From: Eubacterium sp.
GTDB taxonomy: Bacteria > Bacillota_A > Clostridia > Lachnospirales > Lachnospiraceae
Assembly (NCBI GenBank): GCA_017475785.1
Contig: JAFVEX010000164.1
Coordinates: forward strand, 1-13,845
Direction: 5' to 3'
Length of the DNA: 13,845 bases
A program made the translations under genes and the position numbers. Positions 1-6,085 of this stretch are shown piece by piece (within the stretch, counting starts at the first letter, position 1; every line of letters starts with the position of its first letter). The notes beneath the pieces are model-generated. The model worked only from the letters and a program-made list of their open reading frames with translations. It had not been told where the DNA came from and ran no database searches.

Positions 1-25
1 AAAAAGCAATATCCGAGGAGGCTTT

Positions 26-1354
26 ATGGCAGATTTCGTAGAGGAATTAATTCAGGCGATCAGGCCGAAACCTGAAAAGAATCAGGTGTACGATGCAGTT
101 GTGTCTAACATAGACGATGACGGTGTTGTATGGGTATACGTTGCTGGAAGTGACAGGGAGACACCAACAGCCTCGTCCGCGTCAGAGGTAAAGCGCGGCG
201 ATGCAGTAAAAGTTGAGTGGCGTAATAACAAGCTTTATATTGCTGGGAACTATTCAAACCCGGCAGCCGGGACAACCCGTGTACAGAAGGCTGAAACAGA
301 TGCTGCCTTTGCGTTCAGCGCAGCACAAAATGCGCAGCAATCAGCTGACACGGCAGCAGCCTCGGCAAATCAGGCGATTGGTGATGCGGCGAGGGCAAAA
401 GCAGCTGCGGATCAGGCGCAGGCGGATGCTTCTGCCGCCGGTAGGGCAGCGGCAAACGCCCAGACAGCGGCAAATAACGCGCAGGCATCAGCGGATGACG
501 CACAGACATCAGCGGATAACGCGCAGGCCTCGGCAGATAATGCCCAGAGGTCAGCAAATGCCGCGAACACAGCCGCAAACGGCGCAGTCACCTCTTTGGG
601 ACTCGTCCAGGGCGTAGTTGACCAGCTCGAAATAGACATGGATGACATGCAGACGCATGTAGCTATGATGGATGCCATTACGGATCCTGAGACGGGTGAA
701 GTGCTGGTTCCTGCCGGCTTGCACATAACCCCTTCGGGACTGGGGTATTTCCTGGTCGCCAGCAATGATGGCGTATATGTGTATGATAATGAATCAGCCT
801 TGGTGGCGACATTCGGCGAGAATATTGATTTCAGCAGCGGCCGTCCCCAAAGAATTGGCGGGGAGGATGCATATATCGAGTATTACGACTCGAACAATGA
901 CGGGGTTGCTGACTCGATGAGGATTGTCGGCGCGCAGATTACGTTTGCTGGCGGAAGGACTGCAGACCAGGTCATATCGGCGGCAGATGCTGCCTCCAGT
1001 GCAGTGGGGCAGATGCAGCAAAGGATGGATTCCGGGGAGTTCAGGGGAGAAGACGCAACCGTTCTCAGGATCGATTCATCGCGCGGGACGGTTTTCAAAA
1101 ACAATGCTGTATCGACAGTTTTGACTGTTACGGTATATTCCGGAGGAGACCGGATTACCAATATCACGGATCTGAGAGCGAAGTACGGAGCCGGCGCATA
1201 TTTACAGTGGTACTGGCAGCGGCTGGATGATTCTGATTATGGCGTGATAGTGGCGAGCGACCAAAAGCTTTCCAACAATGGTTTTTCCCTGACCCTCACT
1301 CCAGAGGAGGTCGATGTGAAAGTAACATTCAGATGTGAACTGATAACAGAGTAA
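26..1354 (+). CDS. Phage tail-tip/baseplate protein with OB-fold-like N-terminus, Ala-rich coiled coil and Ig-like C-terminus
   Basis: Probably a structural protein of the prophage tail tip; exact position in the particle unknown. Residues about 20-80 (V-WVYVAG, ETP, RGDAVKVEW, YIAGN) resemble the OB-fold modules of siphophage tail-tip proteins. Residues about 87-190 are Ala/Gln/Asp/Ser-rich with a seven-residue period (NAQASAD type), a predicted trimeric coiled coil. Residues 220-310 look like a beta-rich domain (GLGYF, ATFGENIDF). From residue 345 to the end there is a domain (LRIDSSRGTVFKN, TVLTVTV) that recurs at the C-terminus of the next gene. The start is set by GAGGAGG at 15-21, four bases upstream. 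It opens a same-strand series of tail genes. The domain layout is read from sequence; the tail role is inferred from family style and neighbours. Confidence 0.85.
   Translation: MADFVEELIQAIRPKPEKNQVYDAVVSNIDDDGVVWVYVAGSDRETPTASSASEVKRGDAVKVEWRNNKLYIAGNYSNPAAGTTRVQKAETDAAFAFSAAQNAQQSADTAAASANQAIGDAARAKAAADQAQADASAAGRAAANAQTAANNAQASADDAQTSADNAQASADNAQRSANAANTAANGAVTSLGLVQGVVDQLEIDMDDMQTHVAMMDAITDPETGEVLVPAGLHITPSGLGYFLVASNDGVYVYDNESALVATFGENIDFSSGRPQRIGGEDAYIEYYDSNNDGVADSMRIVGAQITFAGGRTADQVISAADAASSAVGQMQQRMDSGEFRGEDATVLRIDSSRGTVFKNNAVSTVLTVTVYSGGDRITNITDLRAKYGAGAYLQWYWQRLDDSDYGVIVASDQKLSNNGFSLTLTPEEVDVKVTFRCELITE
455..580 (+). repeat. Six tandem 21-bp units encoding heptads
   Basis: Six consecutive 21-base units encode seven-residue heptads (NAQTAAN, NAQASAD, DAQTSAD, NAQASAD, NAQRSAN, AANTAAN) within the coiled coil of the first tail gene. 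Units differ mostly at third codon positions, so the repeat is kept at protein level. Loss or gain of units would change rod length in frame. Confidence 0.85.
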
Positions 1355-1367
1355 GGAGAGATGAAGG

Positions 1368-2594
1368 ATGGCGGTTAAATCAGCAGACCAAATTACAGTA
1401 TACGATGTCACAGACGCATATTCGGTGAACCTTACAGTGGATTCATTTACGCTGGCCGGGACAACAGCAGGCGCGGCTGCTACGGCTGCGACACTGGAAT
1501 CAACAGTGCAGGTTTACAAAGGCGATATTGCCCTCACAGCATCTGATGTTTCGATTGGATCGATAACAGGAATCACCGGTGCTACGGCGACGGCCAATGG
1601 CCTCAAGGTTACCATCTCCGTCACAACTGCCTGCACCGGCGGATCGCTTTCCATACCGATAACGGTTGAGGGTGAAGTACAGTTCACAAAGACAATTTCC
1701 ATTGCGATAGCAAAGACCGGAGGAACCGGAGCAGGCGCGTACCATTATTCAATCAATGCTTCTTCAAATGCGGTTGTTAAGGCAGAAAGCGGAACGCTTA
1801 CGCCTTCCAGCATCACGTTCTCGGCGACCAGGGCGCAGGGGACAGGAAATCCCGCAAGCTATTCAGGAAGGTTCAAGATTGAATACAGTACAGATGGAAG
1901 CACATGGACAGCGGGATATACGTCATCGGCAAATGAGGCGAGCAAAGCGTACACGATCCCGGCAGCGGCCGTCCTTGTCCGGTGCAGCCTGTATCTTGCC
2001 GGTGGAACCACCACGCTGCTTGCGATCCAGACGGTGCCGGTTATTGCGGAGGGGAATACGGGCGCGGCCGGCAAAGGGGTCAGCTCCATCACGGGGCATT
2101 ACCTTGCGACGTCGGCAGCAAGCGGCGTGACAACTTCCACAAGCGGGTGGAGCACGAGCATCCAGACCGTTACGGCGACAAATAAATACCTGTGGTATTA
2201 CGAGACGATCTCCTATATCAATCCAAACAGTTCGGCAAACACGACACCGGTGATCATTGGAGTTTATGGGGATAAAGGGCAAAAAGGTGACAAAGGCGAC
2301 CAGGGCGATCAGGGCAACCCGGGAGCTGACGCCATCCTGATCTCGATCACAGCGTCGGCAGGGACGATCTTCAAGAATACGACAGGAAGCACGACACTGA
2401 CGGCAAATGTATTTGTCGGAGGGGTGGCGGCAACAGTCGCGTCAAACGGAACTGTAACATTTAACGGGAGTACGATAGGGACGATCAAGTGGTATAAAGG
2501 AACTGCTGCGACTGGAACGGCCGGCAACAGCATTTCTGTCAGCGCTTCCGAGGTGAGCGGGACAATGGCCATCAAGGCACAGCTGGAAACGTAA
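1368..2594 (+). CDS. Phage tail fibre/baseplate protein with collagen-like insert
   Basis: A 408-residue beta-rich structural protein of the tail tip, probably a side fibre or baseplate component. The N-terminus (VYDVTDAYSVNLT) is a type seen in clostridial phage tail proteins. Residues about 1-120 and 125-230 look like two Ig-like beta domains, and 240-300 carry a Trp/Tyr-rich module (HYLATS, KYLWYYETISY). Residues 301-319 are Gly-X-Y triplets (GDKGQKGDKG, DQGDQG), a short collagen-like trimerising rod. Residues 322-408 (ISITASAGTIFKN, TTLTANVFVGG) are homologous by eye to the C-terminal domain of the preceding gene. AAGGAGA at 1353-1359 supports the start; an earlier ATG at 1361 leads only to a five-codon frame. 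It is followed by the inserted small-RNA/peptide cassette, not directly by the next tail gene. Confidence 0.85.
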   Translation: MAVKSADQITVYDVTDAYSVNLTVDSFTLAGTTAGAAATAATLESTVQVYKGDIALTASDVSIGSITGITGATATANGLKVTISVTTACTGGSLSIPITVEGEVQFTKTISIAIAKTGGTGAGAYHYSINASSNAVVKAESGTLTPSSITFSATRAQGTGNPASYSGRFKIEYSTDGSTWTAGYTSSANEASKAYTIPAAAVLVRCSLYLAGGTTTLLAIQTVPVIAEGNTGAAGKGVSSITGHYLATSAASGVTTSTSGWSTSIQTVTATNKYLWYYETISYINPNSSANTTPVIIGVYGDKGQKGDKGDQGDQGNPGADAILISITASAGTIFKNTTGSTTLTANVFVGGVAATVASNGTVTFNGSTIGTIKWYKGTAATGTAGNSISVSASEVSGTMAIKAQLET

Positions 2595-2601
2595 AAAGCT
2601 G

Positions 2602-2630
2602 TTGTAAGCGATATTTGAATGTGTTATATT
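2602..2630 (+). promoter_or_regulatory. Sigma-A-type promoter for the convergent (antitoxin-like) RNA
   Basis: TTGTAA (2602-2607) and TATATT (2625-2630) are separated by exactly 17 bp. The element starts 7 bases after the stop of the fibre gene and shares AATGTGTTATA with the minus-strand promoter at 2923-2951. Transcription should start near 2637. Confidence 0.75.
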
Positions 2631-2636
2631 GAACGT

Positions 2637-2722
2637 AGAAAAGGTGCTGCCGATAGACGGTCAGCCCGTAAAACAGTTCATGAAATGACCGTTATCCGTG
2701 GCAGGGGCGGTCATTTCTGTGT
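2637..2722 (+). ncRNA. Putative antitoxin RNA convergent with the small peptide gene
   Basis: Predicted from the promoter at 2602-2630 to the hairpin ending at 2717, about 85 nt; the 3' end could be some bases further. There is no plausible coding frame (the ATG at 2680 reads Met-Lys-stop). It would contain GGTGCTGCC (2643-2651) and GGTCAGCCC (2659-2667). The latter is complementary over 9 bp, with one G.U pair, to the ribosome-site flank of the minus-strand peptide gene (2815-2823). Its 3' part is truly antisense to the end of the peptide gene. It can also fold on itself: 2647-2663 pairs with 2686-2704 in 16 base pairs with two bulges, leaving GCCC at the edge of the loop. The role as antitoxin is inferred from this layout, as in type I systems of the Fst/RNAII and CD0956.2/RCd10 type. 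Confidence 0.6.
2682..2717. terminator. Hairpin at the overlap of the two convergent transcripts
   Basis: A perfect 10-bp inverted repeat, GAAATGACCG (2682-2691) and CGGTCATTTC (2708-2717), with a 16-base loop. The TGA stop of the minus-strand peptide gene (2711-2713) lies inside the stem. The flanks are only moderately T-rich, so this is a likely but not classic bidirectional terminator. An alternative stem (2647-2663 with 2686-2704) is followed on the minus strand by TTTT and could end read-through peptide mRNA. Confidence 0.55.
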
Positions 2723-2812
2723 ATTGTTACTATCTTTACCAATTTGGTAACCGATAGCAAATGCAGTCCCGGTTAAACCGAGGATACTTATTACCAGAGC
2801 GATTACTTCCAT
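2711..2812 (-). CDS. 33-residue hydrophobic peptide, putative type I toxin
   Basis: A small gene opposite in strand to the tail operon. The peptide begins MEVIALVISILGLTG and ends GYQIGKDSNNTQK: one hydrophobic membrane segment (about residues 3-22) followed by a short polar, lysine-containing tail. That is the usual shape of type I toxin or 'holin-like toxin' peptides of Firmicutes such as Fst, TxpA and the C. difficile prophage toxins. I recognise the shape, not a specific family. AGGAGG (2822-2827 on the minus strand) lies 9 bases from the ATG, an excellent ribosome site. The gene has its own promoter (2923-2951), a leader of about 105 nt that can hide this ribosome site, and a convergent small RNA. 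It sits between two tail genes, as a moron would. Likely role: membrane-damaging peptide kept silent by the RNA. An additional holin or anti-phage role is possible. Confidence 0.7.
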   Translation of the reverse strand: MEVIALVISILGLTGTAFAIGYQIGKDSNNTQK

Positions 2813-2814
2813 TG

Positions 2815-2894
2815 GATCAGCCCTCCTTCCTTCAGATTCCCATCAGGGTTTCTATGTGATCGGAGGGTCACAGTCCCTCCGGAGAGGGCTGACC
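2815..2894 (-). promoter_or_regulatory. Leader structure that can sequester the toxin ribosome site
   Basis: In the minus-strand mRNA, GGTCAGCCCTC (2894 to 2884) can pair with GAGGGCTGATC (2825 to 2815) over 11 bp with one G.U pair, masking the 3' half of the AGGAGG site and its spacer. Between them, CCCTC/GAGGG with a TCCG loop and TGTGA/TCACA with a loop containing CCCTCC form smaller hairpins; the loop CCCTCC is itself anti-Shine-Dalgarno. Pairing is read from sequence; repression is inferred. Confidence 0.6.
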
Positions 2895-2922
2895 GCCTAC
2901 CGTTTATGGCAGCACCGGGGAA

Positions 2923-2951
2923 AGTATAACACATTACAAATTACATAACAA
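2923..2951 (-). promoter_or_regulatory. Sigma-A-type promoter for the peptide gene
   Basis: On the minus strand TTGTTA (2951-2946) and TATACT (2928-2923) are spaced by exactly 17 bp. Start near 2917 would give a leader of about 105 nt beginning with the GGTGCTGCC repeat. This is a near copy of the facing promoter at 2602-2630. Confidence 0.75.
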
Positions 2952-2959
2952 GAAAAACA

Positions 2960-2983
2960 GTTCGCTTGACAGCGGGCTTTTTT
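2960..2983 (+). terminator. Rho-independent terminator between the cassette and the next tail gene
   Basis: A 7-bp stem with two G.U pairs (GTTCGCT, loop TGAC, AGCGGGC) is followed by six T. It is oriented to stop plus-strand transcription just before the next tail gene, which would then depend on read-through or antitermination of late phage transcription. Confidence 0.65.
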
Positions 2984-3004
2984 ATTGCATGAATGGAGAT
3001 TCCA

Positions 3005-4042
3005 ATGGCAGTAATAGCAAGACAGGAAATAACGGTATCGCTGGAACGCGATATCAATGCTGTATGGAGGTTCTATAAGATAGCGTCGTCCACGTCCACG
3101 CCATCAGCACCCACAGAAGCACAGGGAAAGACGTTTGTCAGTTCCGGAACCGTTCCTTCCGGATGGAGCAAGGTTGAGCCTACATATGATGGCACATCCA
3201 CGAACAGCCTGTACACGGTAGATCTGACTGCATTCACAGATGGAGAGGTCAGCTGGTCGGATGTTTCAAAATCGTCATCCTATGAAGCGGCGAAGCAGGC
3301 GTATAACAAGGCAGAGACAGCCCAGTCAGCCGCGAATTCCAAGCGCCGTGTCTTCACATCAGAGCCGGCACCTCCTTATGATTCTGGCGATCTGTGGGTA
3401 TTAACCAGCGACGCTACTGACGATGATGAAGAAGAAACCAATACGACATCCCAGATTTTTCTTTGCGTAACCACAAAGGCGTCCGGTTCATTTGACCAGG
3501 ACGATTGGACGCTGGCTTCCACGGACGACGCAGGCGTACTGGAAGTGAGTAGCCGGTTAAACGATGCCATAGACCAGCTTTCAAGCGGCCTGAATGATCT
3601 GGATACAGCTGTTAATGGTGATGGAACAGACGGCGGGCTGGCGGGCGATATTGCAGAAGCTAAAGCTGATATCGGTACGCTTGCCGGTAATGTCGAGAGA
3701 ATGCAGGAGAGTACGGGATTCATCGATGAGTATCGGGCTGCGCTGCTGAATGCCATCGAGGAAGCAAGGCAAAACGCCGAACGTCTGGAGGAGCTTGGCC
3801 AGTATATAGGCATTGTCGACGCAATCCTTCTTATGACAGCTACGGGCTCGCCGTTTTCCGTAGCGTTGTCTGAGTCTTTTCTGGAATTCAGGCACGAAGG
3901 AGAACGTAAGGCATGGATGGATGCCAATTCATTTCATTTCAGTGAGGGTGTTGTAGACAGGCAGCTCCGGATTGGTAATTTCCTGCTGAAAGATTACAAC
4001 GGAAGGTTTGATGTCGTGTATTCAGAAGCAGAGGAGAGTTAA
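3005..4042 (+). CDS. Phage baseplate/tail-tip structural protein
   Basis: A 345-residue protein, from the ATG at 3005, which has GGAGA at 2996-2999 just upstream; the in-frame ATG at 2993 has no ribosome site. Residues about 1-90 form a beta-rich segment with SWSDVSKSSSYEAA. This leads into a short helical AAKQAYNKAETAQSAANS stretch and then the KRRVFTSEPAPPYDSGDLWVL motif seen in Firmicute phage tail proteins. An acidic patch (DATDDDEEE) follows. Residues about 180-270 look like a second coiled coil (RLNDAIDQLSSGLNDL, RAALLNAIEEARQNAERLEEL), and a C-terminal beta segment (SFLEFRHEGERKAWMD, RLRIGNF-like) ends the protein. Tail location is inferred; no enzymatic motif is seen. It overlaps nothing and ends one base before the next gene's ATG. 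Confidence 0.8.
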   Translation: MAVIARQEITVSLERDINAVWRFYKIASSTSTPSAPTEAQGKTFVSSGTVPSGWSKVEPTYDGTSTNSLYTVDLTAFTDGEVSWSDVSKSSSYEAAKQAYNKAETAQSAANSKRRVFTSEPAPPYDSGDLWVLTSDATDDDEEETNTTSQIFLCVTTKASGSFDQDDWTLASTDDAGVLEVSSRLNDAIDQLSSGLNDLDTAVNGDGTDGGLAGDIAEAKADIGTLAGNVERMQESTGFIDEYRAALLNAIEEARQNAERLEELGQYIGIVDAILLMTATGSPFSVALSESFLEFRHEGERKAWMDANSFHFSEGVVDRQLRIGNFLLKDYNGRFDVVYSEAEES

Positions 4043-4043
4043 T

Positions 4044-5594
4044 ATGGCGGAAGTATTATTGAAGGAATATACATGGACAACCAACTATGCAGCAATTCGT
4101 CTAATTGTTGTTTGGGTCAGTGACAACCCGAATGGCGGAACATATGGGACAAAACGTCTGCTTGTAGGAGCAGATGTAGTAAACACCCATTCAACTAACG
4201 GACGCGAGGTTGGCATGGAAGTATATGTTGATGGCACTAGAATCTCCTCACAAAGTGCATATATACCAGCCAATCTCCATGAAGTACTATGTTACTATGA
4301 GTTCGACAAGAACGCGTCAAACGCCACAGGCGCAATGCCAAACCTGACAATCAGAGCTCATGGATTGGTGCAAAATAACAATAATGAAATAAGAGAATTC
4401 GACAAAACCTATACCCTTTCGCTTTCCCAGATCGACAGGAAATCATCGTTTACGATTAACCAGTCCAGTGTGACTGCCGGGGGATCTGTGACGTTCAGTA
4501 TTACCCGGAAATACAGCTCAGCTACGCATACGCTGCAGTATACGGCGCCTTCCGTATCGTCATGGACAAATATAGTAACCGGTGTGGCCACCTCATACAC
4601 CTGGACGCCGCCGGCCACGATTATGAAGGCAGCTGCGTCTGGTACAGTCAAAGTGCGGATCATAGCCTACCAGGGTTCGTCGGCTATTAATACGACGGAC
4701 GCCAAGTCCTTCACGTTTACGATCCCAAACAATTCGACATATCAGCCGTCCATATCAAACCTTGCGCTGACGGATGCGGCAATGTGGTCCGGCAGTACGT
4801 CATTCCTGGCGAAATTTGGGAAGATGCTTACCGGCTTGTCCAAGCCGAAAGTAACATGGACGGAATCGGCGAAATCAGGCGCGAGCATTTCGGCCAGGTC
4901 GCTCACGCTTTCCGGATCGACCGTTGCACCGTCAACAAACAGCTACACCGCCGGAGTGGTATCCGGAGCCGGGACATCGCAGGTGACTGCCCTGACGCTG
5001 AAAGACTCCCGAGGGTTCTCAAGCACAGGGACACACCAGACAAACGCCGTTCAGGTGCTGAAATACACAGCCCCGTCTGCGTCAGGGTCGGACGTATACA
5101 GAAGTGACCAGAATGGCGTGAAGGCGGATGAGGGCACGTATATCTCAGCGCGGATTGCAACCAGCAAAACTGCAATACCAAACGCATCGTCAGAGGAACA
5201 GAATTTCGTCACCGTGAAGATCTATGTAGATGGGACACTGAAGCAGACCCTCACAGAGACGGCATCAGCGCACATCACATCCAGCGCAATAGTAATCGAC
5301 ACGCTGGCGATCGGCGACTCCGCAAACGTTATAGTTGAGGTTACCGATACGGTCGGCAAGTCAACGTCCGTGTCGATGTATGTGGCACCGGCCGTCAGGG
5401 TCATGTCGTTCAAAGAGGACGGGACTGGCGTCGCGTTCGGCAAGATATCCGACCAGGCGGGGTTTGAGTGCGAGTGGGACGCTTCTTTTAATGGGGATCT
5501 TCTGCAGGCACTCGACACATCCGCCACATCCGGAGACGACAAAACCATTTATGACGCGCTGACATATCTGGGTTGGACAGATGTCCTGAGTTAG
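4044..5594 (+). CDS. Phage minor structural protein, DUF859-like
   Basis: A 516-residue beta-rich virion protein resembling the DUF859 family of siphophage minor structural proteins (Streptococcus phage Dp-1 type). Visible features are a jelly-roll-like N-terminus (residues 1-135), several Ig-like repeats (SSFTINQSSVTAGGSVTF, TLKDSRGFSSTGT), and a C-terminal module containing the family-like VAFGKISDQAGFECEWDASFNG. GAGGAGAG at 4031-4038 sets the start at 4044, one base after the previous stop; an upstream in-frame ATG at 4008 lies inside the previous gene and is less likely. The first ~390 bases look richer in A/T than the rest, hinting at a mosaic N-terminal domain. Likely exposed at the tail tip near the receptor-binding genes that follow 8 bases later. 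Confidence 0.82.
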   Translation: MAEVLLKEYTWTTNYAAIRLIVVWVSDNPNGGTYGTKRLLVGADVVNTHSTNGREVGMEVYVDGTRISSQSAYIPANLHEVLCYYEFDKNASNATGAMPNLTIRAHGLVQNNNNEIREFDKTYTLSLSQIDRKSSFTINQSSVTAGGSVTFSITRKYSSATHTLQYTAPSVSSWTNIVTGVATSYTWTPPATIMKAAASGTVKVRIIAYQGSSAINTTDAKSFTFTIPNNSTYQPSISNLALTDAAMWSGSTSFLAKFGKMLTGLSKPKVTWTESAKSGASISARSLTLSGSTVAPSTNSYTAGVVSGAGTSQVTALTLKDSRGFSSTGTHQTNAVQVLKYTAPSASGSDVYRSDQNGVKADEGTYISARIATSKTAIPNASSEEQNFVTVKIYVDGTLKQTLTETASAHITSSAIVIDTLAIGDSANVIVEVTDTVGKSTSVSMYVAPAVRVMSFKEDGTGVAFGKISDQAGFECEWDASFNGDLLQALDTSATSGDDKTIYDALTYLGWTDVLS

Positions 5595-5602
5595 GAGGAA
5601 GT

Positions 5603-6085
5603 ATGCTGAATATAAAAAAACTGCTGGCGCATCTTCTGCAGACAGTCCCTGTGGTTCTATATGATTATGACGGTGTCGTAGACACCAACGACATCACGTT
5701 CACACAAAATGCCACTGGATATGAGAAAATCGAGATTTTTTTCAAAGATAACGATGGAAAACGCGGCTCTACTATTTTGTTTAAACCTCAGGTGGGGCAG
5801 ATAGTGCCACTCACACTTGCCTCTGCGAGTATGAATAATACAGCGGTATATATAAAATCAAAAATGTACAGGTTTCAGGGCACCTACCTTGAGAGATCGA
5901 GAAAGAGTGATAATACATATGGCTATAACGGCCAGGGCTCAATAACGGGGACAAATGTCTGTTCCATACAGGCGGGGGGGGAGTTACATCGGCGTCACTG
6001 CGGTCATTGGCTACAAAAAGCTCGGTTAAAAGAACCTGGAAATCTCCTGACTTTGGGAAGGAGGTTTTCGTATGTTGAATATTAA
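5603..6085 (+). CDS. Small tail-tip protein A, frameshifted at a G8 tract
   Basis: Starts at the ATG after AGGAGG (5593-5598). The N-terminus MLNIKKLLAHLLQT nearly matches that of the next gene. Residues about 20-120 are beta-rich (KIEIFFKDNDG, STILFKPQVGQ, VYIKSKMYRFQGTYL), like a tail-tip or receptor-binding sandwich. As read, the frame after an eight-G run (5974-5981) becomes His/Arg-rich and unlike a phage beta domain, ending at 6085 inside the next gene. With seven G the frame would read IQAGGSYIGVTAVIGYKKLG and stop at 6029, a natural C-terminus giving about 141 residues and a clean 42-base gap. So the gene is frameshifted here, either truly (contingency tract), by slippage during expression, or by sequencing error. 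Function in adsorption is inferred. Confidence 0.75.
   Translation: MLNIKKLLAHLLQTVPVVLYDYDGVVDTNDITFTQNATGYEKIEIFFKDNDGKRGSTILFKPQVGQIVPLTLASASMNNTAVYIKSKMYRFQGTYLERSRKSDNTYGYNGQGSITGTNVCSIQAGGELHRRHCGHWLQKARLKEPGNLLTLGRRFSYVEY
5974..5981 (+). repeat. G8 homopolymer that breaks the reading frame
   Basis: Eight consecutive G in GCG-GGG-GGG-G. Removing one G restores a well-formed C-terminus ending at 6029. Such tracts are prone to slippage. Confidence 0.9.

Larger units (their letters stand above)
2643..2916. repeat. Inverted duplication of promoter leaders flanking the peptide gene
   Basis: The plus-strand leader at 2643-2667 reads GGTGCTGCC, ATA, ACGGT, CAGCCC. The minus-strand leader (2916 down to 2886) reads GGTGCTGCC, ATAAACGGT and GGTCAGCCC, with a short insertion. 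The similarity continues outward through AATGTGTTATA and a -10 box on each side. The two ends of the cassette are therefore diverged inverted copies of one promoter-plus-leader. Confidence 0.8.

Noticed and set aside
455..580. CRISPR-like array
   Set aside because: The repeats are contiguous 21-bp coding units without spacers and encode heptads.
3376..3927. Minus-strand 183-codon open frame in the baseplate-like gene
   Set aside because: It is Ser-rich, a shadow of the plus-strand acidic/coiled-coil coding sequence, with no ribosome site.
5973..5985. Programmed ribosomal frameshift as the sole explanation for the G8 tract
   Set aside because: No classic X-XXY-YYZ slippery site for the required direction and no clear downstream pseudoknot were seen. 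Contingency variation or sequencing error are at least as likely, so it is kept only as one option.
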